From: Paragonimus skrjabini miyazakii | Taxonomy: Eukaryota; Platyhelminthes; Trematoda; Plagiorchiida; Troglotrematidae | DNA length: 64,000 nt | Direction: 5' to 3' | NCBI GenBank assembly: GCA_014338405.1 | Contig: JTDE01000315.1 | Coordinates: 5,181 to 69,180, forward strand | Shown here: one piece after another, positions 54,901-61,268 of the stretch | Layout: the number at the start of each line of letters is the position of its first letter | Position numbering within the stretch: position 1 is the first letter of the stretch | Translations under genes and position numbers: made by a program | Notes under the pieces: model-generated | What the model was told of the DNA's origin: nothing | Database searches by the model: none | What the model saw: the letters and a program-made list of their open reading frames with translations, nothing else

Positions 54901-57900
54901 CTCGAATCGTCTATCGCAATTTTAGACGAGTTTATGTTCTGTTAGAAAAGTACCAGGTTACTTTTAGTGACTATTAACATTTACTCCCAAACCTGTCTGG
55001 TTTTGTTTCGGGAGTCTGTGAATATCTGTTCGAAAGCAAACAAAAGTAAGCGGGAGAACGTCTTAAGTTGGTTGAAAATGAATCTGAGATAAAATCAATT
55101 AGTAACAATTCTGTTCGATGAAAATTCGTTATTAATTACTTTCGAAATATATTCTAGTTTGCCACTGGCGTTGATAAACAGTTGATATATTGTTATCTCC
55201 AATCCATATAATGAGTTGCACGCTGCACCAGACATGGCGTGTTAATGTTATATGCAAATCCATTTAATGAAACTAACTTGGTCTAGGTGCGTGATTGTAA
55301 CGATGAACATGTATCAGTATCAGACTCACCATTACAACGTATACATACTTAAACAAGACTGTAGGAATTTTTCACGGTACAGTGTTTTATGTATAAAGAA
55401 TTGTGAAGGTCGCTGGATCAGTAAGGTTTGTTGAACCTACTTTGCATATGTGCCACAAATAGAGAACTTATACCAGTATGACCTTAAACTACAGCGACAT
55501 ATAGATAGAAATATGATGAGACCTCGATCCAAATTGGTAGTGAAATTTTCTAGAAAGAAGACTTGTTTTTATTCAAGTATCTTCTAACAACAACAGTCTC
55601 AAGTAATATCTGAAACAGCCAACTACACAGCTAGCATATTTTCCACCACAGCGGATCATTATACTAAATTCAATACCACTCCAGTTCACCAGTTTCACAA
55701 CAGACAGACTGTCAAACCATACCCATGTAATTCGCATACATTCCTTCGTCTGGCCCGGTCAAAAGTCACCGAAGTTTTGAATCCCGGTAAACCAATTTCG
55801 TTGGTCGGAGCAAGGTAAGAGTACTACCCTCGTTAACCCGGTTGAAAGTGGGCACTACATAAGAACTGAACAAACTACTCGAGTGGCCCATCAGGTTCCA
55901 GATAATTTGTGCAAGGTAGCCCGGATGAGAATACATTGCATGGTCAGCGCCTTTAAAATGAGGTTAATACGTCCAATAGAAACAGCAGCAGTCTGCTTAG
56001 ACTTTGCGCGTACTATGCACTGGAATTCAACTTGATCTGCTGGGAGTCTCTGGAGTTAACCGGTGATAAGACATACCACAACGAACAAACCAAAATGTCA
56101 ACAACTTCTTGATCGAGAAACTAGCAAATCCAGGGCAAATTCCATCGAATCTATCAACCTATGAACTTCTATGAGATGATGCCAATTCGTGTGACTTCAA
56201 ATCTGTTTGAACCGTGGATCCTTTTCATGAACACATCTAATTCTGGAACCTTAAACTGACATCTTCTAACCGGTGTCTAAATAACGGTCATATAATCAAC
56301 GAAGTGGCTTGCTCAGACAAAGTGACGTACGAAAAGTATGAAGAATGATCTGCTCTGCTAATCGCTGAATGCTAGATTAAGTGGAAACTCTCCAGCCATG
56401 CAGCAGAAAATCTGGAATACGAGGGGAATTGAGAGCAAACTATCTATATAGCTAAACAACGACGATTTATTTACAAACTGCCGATCAAAAATTAAGATTA
56501 CATATTAATATGAGTTAATGGCTTTGAGAAAACCGACTGTTTTCAATCAAACCTTCTGACACCCGGAGAAAATAGTCAATTACAAATCAGAAACTAGAAA
56601 CCATGATTATCTTTAAGGCATTCGCATGGAATAGTCATAGGGCAACTTACTACGTGAAATCACGTCGCAAAATCTTGTCATTTGTAATCGTATGAATAAC
56701 ACGAAAAAATGGGGAAGACCACAGTCCATCAGATAAAAATCACACATTAAGTTGGATGGTAAACAGTACTTACTGGTAAAACCCCCTGATGAACAACGAC
56801 TGACGGTTGTTCTAGGTAAATACAACCCGCTGATGAAGAAGGCAACCAAAAACCTGAGCAGTTTTGGATCGTGATGACGCAGCAAAATGGTAATACATGC
56901 AATAAAATGACCCTCTGGTTTGTTGTCGATATTTATCACAGAATGGACAAAAAGGCGTTTCGACTTCGCTGAGTGTTGCTCACTAACGAACTGACTGATG
57001 TATTTTGCAAACAACATGAAATATATTCTTTAACGTTTGGCTCGAGGATACCTTCTCTGGTACCGATGTGAGTGTCTACGCGACTGCCGACAAACCAATA
57101 AATATGCTGTGACCGCGAAAGCCGTTTGACATGGGGAGATTTTATTAGACTGCATCCGATGAGGGTACGCGTAAATACACAGAACAACAAAAAAACTACT
57201 TTTATCATTTTCAAGTAGTTCTTTCATCGGCAGCAAGGTTACCACATCCTGCTTGATAACATTTCGTGTATAGCGGATGCACACGTTTCCAAAAGTCGTC
57301 CTTACTTCCTAGTTTTCTAAGCATTAAAACCTACCCTTTAGTTTCTGCGTATATGAATCACACCAAGCAACTTCCAGATGAGGTTGTTGTGTAACCGACA
57401 GCCCGGTTTGTGAGTAGTGCAGTGCGTACATTCGGGAACTAAAAGGGCAAACCTGAACGCTAGGAAGACGGTGGACCAGAAGTGACTACGGAAATAGTGT
57501 GTTCGCACTATGATGGATATACCACCAGGGCGAATGATAACGTAATGCTAGTCAGTGTGTGTGAATACACGTCAGCCGTGCCAATGAGTGCACATGTTCT
57601 TGGTCCTATGTTTTAACATAAACTGTACGGACGTTCGTACGTTAAAAACTTTGCAGGTCAAGCGTATTTTTTTGTCATAACAAAGCCACATGTCATACAA
57701 CAATACTCCTCTTTCTGGAGTTCCTTGTCTCTTTCTCATCTACACACACTGGTTTCTCCTGGCTCACCGATCTCCTCCTGGTTAGATGCGACGGTACATC
57801 GCACCATTTTTCTAGCTAGTTATTTTATACCGCCTGTGGACAAACTGCCTGCCGAGATTATTGGACCGACCGTCTCTGTTAGCACAGAATGTTTGAGATA

Positions 57901-60422
57901 GAACTTGGATCAATATGGAACCCATGAGAACAGTTTAAGCAATGTGTCCAAAAGGGTGGATTTGTGGAAGGCAAAATCAAGGCCGGTAATAACTCAAACT
58001 TCCGTATTAGTAAATTGTGAAGGCAGAAATTATATGTTTAGGTGGAGTTTACCATGAATAATTTGCCTGTTAATTTGTGTTGCAAGTAAGTGAGATGAAG
58101 TGGAAATCCATTTTTCATCGCTGCGCAAGCAAACTCTCTAAATGGCAACATCCTTTTAAATTGACGTGATTGTTATTTAAAATTGTAAACCTTGTACATA
58201 TTACTCAGCGGTGACATTCGGTTACATTCAAGGAGTGCTTTCCGTAGTTTTTTATCTTTGGACTAGTTGTCAAATGTACCAGATCCGTCGGAATCGTTGC
58301 AAAGCAACTAAGCGATACCAAAAAGTGCCCCCAGTTCCTGGACTTTCTGGTATTGAGATCTGCCGTTCAAGTTACGAGCATATACACAAGCGAAGCTACA
58401 TGGTATGCATAAGATACAATGAATTCTAGAAAACCAAGAACTTTATGATGGGTATCACTATACACCTATCCCGATTTATGATTTTAGCTGGTACTTCGGA
58501 GTAATGCTGTTTTTTGGTTTCATGCCAAAAAAAGTTTACGAGTGACCACATTATAGGAACTGATTACACAAAAGAGTTTTTAACTTGAGCAGTATATCAA
58601 ACCAGCAAATGTCAGGTCAGCATGTTTTGAAAGTTACCTTGGCTGCAGGTCCACCTTCAACAACCTGCTTCACGTAGATTCCAGCCTCTTTGGTTGGACT
58701 CCCTTCCATTATTGCAAAACCAAATCCATTGGAGCCCTGAATTGAAAATACTCAAAATAAGATACCGGCTAGAGTTCACGATTTCACGTTTAATTAGTAT
58801 GTTACAAACGTTTCATTGAATTAAAACAATAATTACAAGCTCTGTACCTACAATCTGAGAATGGCAAGTGCCTTGAGAGTGTGTATACAATTAGGAGTGA
58901 ATTATATCCTATCAAAAACAATTCATACATAACGACTTAGAATTCAAAACACCTAAATGGAGGGTCCTGTAGATTGTCATCTAAATCTTGTAGATCATTA
59001 TCTGGGGGCATAGTAAGCCTAAGGTCTATGTGAAGGAAAATATGTAGAAGGACAAATGATAAACCCATGAGGTCTGTCCATAAGTTTTTTTCGAAAGGAG
59101 GCAAAAATTACTGGCGAGTAGTCAGGGATTTGGTTAATTTCAAGTTGAACATCACTCACAATTGATCGCAGCTGTCGCTTTCCAATAAGCCTTTCAGTCG
59201 GTCCATTTCAAACAACAGAAGCACTAGACTCGAGTTTCGCTCTCATTGGAGCAGTTCGTCGGTAGTCTGACTGAGATTAGGATTTCTGGTACACTCTCAT
59301 AAGGCAACCGTGTTGGCAACTGCGCCACTGACCTAACATTAGACACGACCCAATTATCGTAGGTGAACGCTCTACTACTTTCGGTTGTCAGTACTGATCA
59401 GTTTGCCCGATTGTCTAGGAAGAAGACACAGCTACTTTCTGTTAACTGCAGTCGATAATCCCGAGGTTACGAGTTAACTTTCGGTGACCATAGAAGTAAT
59501 CTGAAACTCCTTCTACTGTCCGGGTGACTTATTGGAATCAGCGGCTTGGAAGTGCTCCGACTTGTGCATTTAAGTTTTAAATAATTGTTTATGCACATAG
59601 TCAGTTTTATCAGACGGAATGGAGAATAGCCATTCAAGTTAACCTGGTTGCTGTTGTCACATAAGTATATAAATTTATCACTAATGAATACAGGTGTCAA
59701 TCAAAAATCAGCTGAACTCCTGAAAATTCAGTAGCATATGTTCACCAACGCAAAATAAACTCCATTGCAAATTATCAACCCATTCAAAAGTAAGGAAACT
59801 TACCCTAAGTAGATCGATCGAAATAGTATGCTGAACCAAGTTTGTGCGCTGATTACCAAAAGCTAGATTCATCCATTCTAAAGATTTTCTGACTTTGTAA
59901 TTCTTTGTTCCGGATACTATGCTCGATACAGTCTCTCGGCTATTTCGACGACTGGATTTGGCAGATAACGACTAAAACAGAGATAAAAAGTTGTTGGGAT
60001 ACACAATATCTGACAGTAAACAATAAGCAACTGTTGTTCCCTATGAACATTAGGCGATTTTTATCAAGAACGAGACGCGGGTGGTGTAGTAATATTTTAG
60101 ATGATAACTCTCGAGTCAAACAGAACGTGATAGTTTAATTAACCGGCAAGGCTGATCGTCAAGATTGAGCAAAGTGAACCAACAATATTCCTGCTACTTG
60201 GAAAAAGTCATTTATAATTTGATTTTAAAAATATTTATCACACGGCTAAAATCTACAAACAAAATTTATCTTGTATGAGAGGTTCTGAAGCGTCCGGTAG
60301 AAAATAAATTCCTCGACGGCTTGCAGTAACCTTTGTTCTACTTCCAATGCAACTTACGTCAATAATACGTACCTCAGAAGTTGATCGCTGCATGATATTG
60401 CAACGACTCTTTCGGAGAAGTC
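3879..60422 (-). CDS. MPDZ: Multi-PDZ scaffold protein, MPDZ/PATJ (InaD-like) family, 5'-partial, ten exons
   Basis: Summary entry for the gene; exons are listed separately. Seen: ten minus-strand segments with AG acceptors and GT donors whose phases fit at every junction (0,0,0,1,2,1,0,0,0), giving an uninterrupted frame of 578 codons and a stop. Order: Ser/Arg-rich linker, PDZ-a, about 210-residue linker, PDZ-b, short linker, PDZ-c, short tail. Family knowledge: MPDZ/PATJ proteins are multivalent scaffolds under the membrane at cell junctions and synapses, binding C-terminal tails of receptors, channels and junction proteins. PDZ-b and PDZ-c match in order and spacing the MPDZ domains 10 and 11. 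Introns: 401, 1067, 15275, 12064, 6194, 216, 12770, 6188 and 630 bp. Missing: the 5' exons (upstream of 60422) and, if the vertebrate plan holds, two C-terminal PDZ domains. The symbol names the family; orthology to MPDZ rather than PATJ is not proven. Confidence 0.85.
4599..4715 (-). CDS. Multi-PDZ gene, PDZ-c middle part
   Basis: A 117-nt exon (39 codons, phase 0/0). Acceptor TTTGTTCAG, donor AAA|GTAATC. It encodes VKGSLAATDGRLLVNDQILN, then VNGEDTANANSQVVGMLLK. It continues ITEV of the previous exon and is strongly like MPDZ domain 11 (VKGGIADADGRL, VNGEDVRNA). The usual GD of the GDxIL motif is ND here. Confidence 0.92.
4716..10239. other. Intronic stretch without recognised gene
   Basis: Left part of the 6.2-kb intron splitting PDZ-c. 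It contains several moderate ORFs (5568-5840 minus, 7068-7400 plus, 7226-7525 minus, 8124-8399 plus). None has a motif I recognise, and none can be spliced into the PDZ gene because the flanking exons already join in phase inside one domain. Confidence 0.5.
10240..10675 (+). pseudogene. Penelope-like element 3' fragment: GIY-YIG endonuclease remnant
   Basis: Degraded coding remains in more than one plus-strand frame. In order: NDRRHTSREVNISF, then WEYIGHAD (the YIG motif; most Penelope elements have YIGRT or YIGQT), RMAEHMPKWFVRAL (R-x-x-EH block), METGHVVDPTKSFHVLLRNR, and ELLAFSETMLINTRRPVLC, then VHK and LPW. This order of YIG, EH, xTGH, RN, LL-E-LI and P-LC blocks is that of the C-terminal GIY-YIG nuclease of Penelope-like retroelements. 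The RT is absent, consistent with 5' truncation. Frameshifts near 10400 and 10440 make it non-functional. It lies in the intron right after the PDZ-b/PDZ-c exon. Confidence 0.75.
10301..10400 (+). repeat. Inverted repeat, left arm (100 bp)
   Basis: It pairs with 10729-10828 on the opposite strand. Compared by eye base for base, 96 of 100 positions agree with no gap. It covers the start of the Penelope GIY-YIG remnant up to the YIGHAD codons. Confidence 0.95.
10729..10828 (-). repeat. Inverted repeat, right arm (100 bp)
   Basis: Reverse-complement copy of 10301-10400 with four mismatches, 328 bp away. Its outer end is 75 bp from the 3' end of the PDZ exon at 10904. The arm encodes the same NDRRHTSR to YIGHAD segment on the minus strand, so part of the Penelope fragment was duplicated in reverse. 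Confidence 0.95.
10904..11356 (-). CDS. Multi-PDZ gene, rest of PDZ-b and N-terminus of PDZ-c
   Basis: A 453-nt exon (151 codons, phase 0/0), the largest found. Acceptor TTGCCTCAAACAG, donor GTA|GTGAGT. It starts NHLLVHEVYPNGAASRDN, then RLRPGDHIIQINS, completing PDZ-b, and ends that domain with FVLTVVRP. A short linker leads to PDZ-c: LTMEMTKKAGKGLGLCIADR, with loop GLGL, ending GAVITEV. Odd points: about 20 extra residues (QERPFECVPENTVAPLPEL) between helix B and the last strand of PDZ-b, and about 22 extra residues between strands B and C of PDZ-c. The HEVYPNGAA and GKGLGLCI blocks match MPDZ domains 10 and 11. Confidence 0.93.
11357..15920. other. Intronic stretch without recognised gene
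   Basis: Right end of the 12.8-kb intron inside PDZ-b. No coding motif recognised. Around 11822-11870 there is a faint tRNA-like box A (TAGCTTAGTGATTAG), but no clear box B. Confidence 0.45.
15936..16362 (+). other. Unassigned open reading frame with a preceding splice acceptor
   Basis: Open frame of about 140 codons on the plus strand, one of the longest ORFs here not explained by a retroelement. It is preceded by AATTATTCAG (acceptor-like) and reads SVVSRSLVINRLLVAYRERF, later RLPRKDIQLLYATLTSS. No ATG at its start. A second frame overlaps its end and reads LLTLLKTDNVEVD up to a donor-like G|GTGAGA near 16387, as if one indel separated the two. I recognise no family. It could be an exon of a nested gene, a pseudogene or chance. 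Confidence 0.3.
17612..17937 (+). repeat. SINE-like copy E (tRNA-related, diverged)
   Basis: It shares with the other copies the lead block (AACAGACAATAAC), GGTCGTGCCTA, a central tRNA-like part ending GTGGCCGGAGTCCTAATCCA (box B region), and a tail ending CCAGTAATCGAG. Diverged, with indels. Confidence 0.6.
18500..18810 (+). repeat. SINE-like copy F (tRNA-related, diverged)
   Basis: It contains GGTCGTGCCCAATG, then AGCGCAGTGGTGATCATGG (box A-like), GGAGTTCAACACCCGGCC (box B-like) and a Gly-Lys-like tail motif GAGAGTGAGACTAAAG matching the GAGAGCAAAACTCGAG of copy B. Ends are approximate. Confidence 0.6.
18811..24126. other. Intronic stretch without recognised gene
   Basis: Left-over part of the 12.8-kb PDZ-b intron. 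It holds three coding-like but unassigned segments, treated under findings or rejected: 19432-19566 plus, 21022-21339 plus and 22685-22834 minus. No retroelement domain seen. Confidence 0.45.
24127..24467 (-). CDS. Multi-PDZ gene, Ser-rich linker and N-terminus of PDZ-b
   Basis: A 341-nt exon (113 full codons). Acceptor TTTATTGCAG, donor CTG|GTCAGT. It starts MDRSANFLSPVRISSHLRR and continues as a Ser/Pro/Asn-rich linker. The last 25 or so residues are PDZ: VQIQLKV, then SESLGIGFIGGSETSL, where SLGIGF is the carboxylate-binding loop. The internal ATG is not taken as a start because the frame is open upstream through the acceptor. The partner half of PDZ-b lies 12.8 kb away at 11356 and joins in phase 0. 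Confidence 0.9.
24684..24784 (-). CDS. Multi-PDZ gene, short linker exon
   Basis: A 101-nt exon with acceptor CCTGTCTTAG and donor CAAA|GTAATT. It reads WPPDILTIHPVSL, then FDEKLASQRESSFERQQ. It takes two bases (CA+G) from the previous exon and leaves one (A+AT = Asn) for the next, so both junctions are in phase. It is separated from the following exon by only 216 bp, against kilobases elsewhere in the gene. No domain; acidic/polar linker. Confidence 0.65.
24785..27557. other. Intronic stretch without recognised gene
   Basis: AT-rich; ORFs at 26679-27123 (minus) show no motif I recognise. Nothing supportable. Confidence 0.45.
27558..27956 (+). pseudogene. Ty3/gypsy-type retroelement: C-terminal end of integrase
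   Basis: A 132-codon plus-strand frame. It reads RHVARARYFTIGEPVLVRIR, LNWKIGIVVQRRRSILYEMK (VGE follows), then NRVTRYTAGRFRLVEG. The FTIGEPVLVR...W..GIV......YEV pattern is the GPY/F-type module at the integrase C-terminus of Ty3/gypsy elements, followed by the usual RSxRxxxxxxRF tail. The integrase catalytic core, RT and protease are not found upstream, so this is a 3' remnant. It lies in the 6.2-kb intron of the PDZ gene. Confidence 0.7.
27957..28400 (+). repeat. Possible 3' LTR of the gypsy fragment
   Basis: Non-coding sequence directly after the integrase end. It has a TATA-like CATATAAATAACATG near 28210 and a stem-prone block at 28262-28345. It is where a 3' LTR would lie. I cannot find a second copy in the window, so LTR identity and ends are inferred from position only. 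Confidence 0.3.
28401..30978. other. Intronic stretch without recognised gene
   Basis: Remainder of the 6.2-kb intron. A 107-codon minus ORF (28451-28774) and shorter ORFs have no recognised motif or convincing splice sites. Confidence 0.4.
30979..31186 (-). CDS. Multi-PDZ gene, linker exon after PDZ-a
   Basis: A 208-nt exon. The frame gives LSRLQLRKSSRSKRG, then ESVKNICTMSDLYCS, and ends ANADYLRK plus two bases. It is placed by phase: it accepts one base from the 43251 exon, making GTA (Val), and gives CA to the next exon, making CAG (Gln), with no stop. The acceptor (ACAATTAG) has a poor pyrimidine tract and the donor (CA|GTAGAT) is moderate, so the limits are less certain than for the PDZ exons. 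The first residues (VVLSRL) would supply the last strand of PDZ-a. No recognised domain otherwise. Confidence 0.55.
32690..33052 (-). repeat. SINE-like copy A (tRNA-related)
   Basis: Minus-strand copy of a family of about 340-380 bp. From its start it reads ATCGACTGGAGTTAACAG, CGATCGGGTAACCTGATCAT, CACAAGCGAAAGTGGTTG, GTCGTGCCTAATGTGAGG, a tRNA-like part, AATGAGAGCAAAACCCA, and a tail ATTACTCATCGGTAACT. It aligns over its length to copies B and C. Confidence 0.8.
33370..35110 (-). pseudogene. Degraded Penelope-like element: reverse transcriptase plus GIY-YIG endonuclease
   Basis: Minus-strand remains in three frames. N-terminal block CTGIVLPNKKDYVHKR (about 34,960). RT core: DCVAMGSPLVSLFRDI, then RYIDDVLCVV (the catalytic YIDD is intact), and RLAFLDVLIRRRADGSVQ. 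After a frameshift: AVFISLPFRRGTLAEANTRR, then TFYAARLQVCFNFTPAKCPR, then RLFERISEFHPAWINSK and HLVNSHHT, which match the RT-to-nuclease connector and the R-x-x-EH-P-W and H-x-x-xxH parts of the GIY-YIG domain. The YIG itself is lost at a stop. This block order (RT, then FxAA connector, then GIY-YIG) identifies Penelope-like elements. Many stops and shifts; inactive. It lies in the 12.1-kb intron. Confidence 0.82.
35111..37429. other. Intronic stretch, possibly the 5' part of the Penelope-like element
   Basis: No clear domain. Minus-strand fragments around 35,580-35,785 could be the poorly conserved N-terminus of the element to the left, but I cannot match a motif. Nothing else seen. Confidence 0.35.
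37430..37769 (+). repeat. SINE-like copy B (tRNA-related, best preserved)
   Basis: Contains GATCAGGCAACCTGATC (7-bp arms around CAA), CACAAGCGAAAGTGGTTG, GCCGTGCCTAATGTGGAG, then the tRNA-like part: TGGCGCAGTGGTAAGCACGG (fits Pol III box A) and GGAGTTCTAGTCCCGG (fits box B), 30-odd bases apart. The tail has AATGAGAGCAAAACTCGAG, AGCTGCGATCAATTGTAGG and ACTACTCATCAGTAATC. The same blocks occur in copies A and C in the same order. Confidence 0.85.
37836..37902 (+). repeat. SINE-like copy D (5' block only)
   Basis: It matches only the first part of the family: GACTGGAGTCAACAG, then GGCGATCGAGCAAACCGACC. It begins 66 bp after the end of copy B in the same orientation, as in a truncated tandem copy. 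Confidence 0.65.
37903..43250. other. Intronic stretch without recognised gene
   Basis: Part of the 12.1-kb intron. Two minus-strand segments look mildly coding-like (41929-42129, 42271-42480) but lack a convincing splice-site pair or phase. No retroelement motif seen. Confidence 0.4.
43251..43362 (-). CDS. Multi-PDZ gene, PDZ-a C-terminal half
   Basis: A 112-nt exon that starts in phase 0 and leaves one base. Acceptor AAAACAG. It encodes DGRLCPGDRLVLVNKKDV and then YEAVLELIRSAKHDV: the PDZ DGRL-x-x-GD-x-L-x-x-N motif and helix B. The donor is chosen as GTAG|GTGAAT, because the resulting phase 1 fits the next exon; GAT|GTAGGT is the alternative. The final PDZ strand comes from the next exon. 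Confidence 0.9.
43363..48319. other. Intronic stretch without recognised gene
   Basis: Left part of the 15.3-kb intron that splits PDZ-a. A 72-codon plus ORF (44134-44352) and others carry no recognised motif. Confidence 0.4.
48320..48369 (+). repeat. Inverted repeat arm, downstream side of Penelope fragment
   Basis: About 50 bp including ATCGGTGAGAAGACGG and CGGTAGATGCTAACATTT. Its reverse complement recurs at 48767-48816 with one single-base gap and three mismatches seen by eye. Confidence 0.85.
48524..48790 (-). pseudogene. Penelope-like element 3' fragment: end of GIY-YIG endonuclease
   Basis: An 84-codon minus-strand frame. Its second half reads ASSIVSHTLATGHQINAEST, then FRIIMHHASRRFLRFTETIA and ISRLKLALCI. 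The xxIxxHxxxTGH, F-x-I/V, R-x-L-R-x-x-E-x-x-x-I and K-x-x-LC(I) blocks match the C-terminus of Penelope-like GIY-YIG nucleases and the fragments at 10.5 kb and 61.2 kb. No RT in the vicinity; 5' truncated. Located in the 15.3-kb intron. Confidence 0.68.
48767..48816 (-). repeat. Inverted repeat arm, upstream side of Penelope fragment
   Basis: Partner of 48320-48369 in reverse orientation, about 400 bp apart. It overlaps the first codons of the GIY-YIG remnant frame. Confidence 0.85.
48817..51399. other. Intronic stretch without recognised gene
   Basis: AT-rich; only short ORFs without motif. Nothing supportable. Confidence 0.4.
51400..52745 (+). pseudogene. RTE-like non-LTR retrotransposon fragment: AP endonuclease and linker
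   Basis: Plus-strand remains across several frames. Endonuclease: CCVSETRVYDSSTVIHLSSP, GVGIALSSRAEQCLLDWIPV (NSRLCAV follows), FITSAYALTDSCSDAIKDAF, IITLAGDFNAQPG (GDFN motif), then TWRPPCASQPWTQLDHIAVS and NSDHIVVRDRF (the terminal SDH). Linker to RT: RRRSIPPSSEYDDDRRELKR, then RRLSSLIRGCTGRRVGVSET. The order and wording fit RTE-clade elements of flukes (SR2-like). It stops before any RT catalytic motif. Multiple frameshifts; dead copy in the 15.3-kb intron. Confidence 0.8.
52870..53090 (+). other. Short ATG-repeat and unassigned sequence between two LINE fragments
   Basis: A short (ATG)n run at about 52895-52912, then a plus-strand frame reading DMPLGVSRCDALIR and further on RFDPICVFVSRLGHMMEKN. 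The frame is not recognised. A trinucleotide run after an RTE-like fragment would fit an RTE 3' tail, but the 3' half of that element is missing. Confidence 0.3.
53110..54240 (-). pseudogene. CR1-like non-LTR retrotransposon fragment: reverse transcriptase
   Basis: Minus-strand remains with stops. In order: ELLQISVSHFRIKSEKKLTD, ISPVVLKSCVTILAKSFTEV, LWKRITIFKGGCKSDLANYQ then PIAFISL (the KKG-x-xx-xx-NYRPI-x-LT RT motif), ITKEQHGFCREYSGVTNVLI (HGF), VCLNFLEAFAKTDHFVLPQR (D-x-SKAFD-x-VDH motif), NGQLSQ, then LLYTNYTEI where YADD should be, LQFTINKFKVMKV (F-x-x-x-K-C-x-x-M) and CYLGDKKPL. This is the full RT motif series of CR1/jockey-type elements, with the catalytic YADD destroyed. Confidence 0.82.
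54241..58637. other. Intronic stretch without recognised gene
   Basis: Right part of the 15.3-kb intron. A 134-codon minus ORF at 56613-57017 and overlapping frames to 57284 show no motif I recognise. Weak repeat-like sequence around 55740-55860. Confidence 0.4.
58638..58736 (-). CDS. Multi-PDZ gene, PDZ-a middle part with binding loop
   Basis: A 99-nt exon (33 codons, phase 0/0). Acceptor TTTTCAATTCAG, donor AAG|GTAACT. It begins GSNGFGFAIMEG, in which NGFGFAI is the peptide-carboxylate-binding loop (the GLGF position), followed by AGIYVKQVVEGGPAAK, the second and third strands and the helix A start. It breaks off exactly where DGRLxxGDxIL should follow; that block lies 15.3 kb away at 43362. 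The PDZ assignment is firm. Confidence 0.92.
59106..59462 (-). repeat. SINE-like copy C (tRNA-related)
   Basis: Minus-strand copy inside the 1,067-bp intron between PDZ-a exons. It starts ATCGACTGCAGTTAACAG, then CAATCGGGCAAACTGATC, GTCGTGTCTAATGTTAGG, TCAGTGGCGCAGTTG (box A-like), AATGAGAGCGAAACTCGAG, AGCTGCGATCAATTGTGAG and a tail ACTACTCGCCAGTAAT. It aligns along its length to A and B. Confidence 0.8.
59804..59971 (-). CDS. Multi-PDZ gene, linker and first strand of PDZ-a
   Basis: A 168-nt exon (56 codons, phase 0 at both ends). The acceptor TCTCTGTTTTAG and donor AGG|GTAAGT are both strong. It encodes a Ser/Arg-rich stretch (SLSAKSSRRNSRET), then KVRKSLEWMNLAFGN, and ends TISIDLLR, which is the first beta strand of a PDZ domain. 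The next exon starts at the carboxylate-binding loop, so the pair joins as a PDZ N-terminus. A 1,067-bp intron holding a SINE-like copy follows. Confidence 0.8.
60373..60422 (-). CDS. Multi-PDZ gene, linker exon 1 of those visible
   Basis: A 50-nt exon read in the frame LLRKSRCNIMQRSTSE. The acceptor is preceded by a T-rich tract ending AACAG, and the donor is GAG|GTACGT. It starts with two bases of a split codon (xGA) and ends on a full codon, joining in phase to the next exon. No domain; basic and Ser-rich, typical of a linker between PDZ domains. It is the most upstream exon I can place; the exon supplying the first base of its split codon was not found between 60423 and 64000. Confidence 0.55.
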
Positions 60423-60844
60423 CTGTTACATTTAAAAATGGCATTTCATTGAGACCATTCCAATGGGTTTGATTTCAGTAGTTGTAATAAAAACATCTGG
60501 CATTAACTTTGACATCTATATTACACTAGTGACACAGTTATTGTTAAAGGTCTATTTTAATATCTTTGAAGGAAAATCAGTCAAGCCCTCAGTTTGCTTG
60601 ATCGTTGGAATAAAAGTTGGCAAATGGAAGCTACCTATCTGGGTCAATAAAATCAATGTCTTGAAATGTTTTATTACTAAAAAGGACTTTAAAAGACAAG
60701 CTAGTAGTGGTATACTTCACGATCTTTGCTCGAACCGATTTCAGTGCATCTTATCAAGAACATACTGCAGAAATGAAAATTACAAGATATGCATAAAGAT
60801 GTGACTGGCGAAGAGTGTTCTTTCCAGGTAAGAAGAGTATGAAG

Positions 60845-61268
60845 AGGTTTTTTTACGCAGCTAAAGTAGTTCTCAGTTTTGACACCATCAAAATGCAAAC
60901 GTCAACCATCAAGGACCGCCTACCACTCCCTCTCATGTCGCAATGCGTGTACCAATATGTGTGTGGTGGAGTAACAGCTAAACTGGAGTGACGGAGAGGC
61001 AGCTGCAATTCAGTATGATAGAGTAAGCGGGTGTGCAACTGAGGCAGCCAACCCGGTGGAATCTGTGCGAATGAGGCCAAAGGTCATTCATACACGACAC
61101 AGGCTTTATCTGTTACTCCTCATATGCTCGAGACGAATCACGAGACTGGCAATCCGTCGGCATTCTCAGTCTCTTTCACACGCCGCAATAAACGCTTACT
61201 TCACATTGCCGAGGCAATTGCTATTAAACGATTGAAGCCGCCATTGTGTGTGCAAAAGGAACTGTTTA
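60845..61268 (+). pseudogene. Penelope-like element 3' fragment: RT connector and GIY-YIG remnant
   Basis: Plus-strand remains: RFFYAAKVVLSFDTIKMQTS (the FYAA connector after RT), TIKDRLPLPLMSQCVYQYVC (start of the nuclease domain), then after stops and a shift PHMLETNHETGNPSAFSVSF, and RNKRLLHIAEAIAIKRLKPP followed by LCVQKELF. These match the conserved end of Penelope-like GIY-YIG domains. The YIG and R-x-x-EH region is scrambled. It lies upstream of the first visible PDZ-gene exon, presumably in another intron of the gene. Confidence 0.75.

Noticed and set aside
56613..57284. Minus-strand ORFs of up to 134 codons
   Set aside because: No motif, low-information composition, overlapping frames on the same strand; probably chance or a very old repeat.
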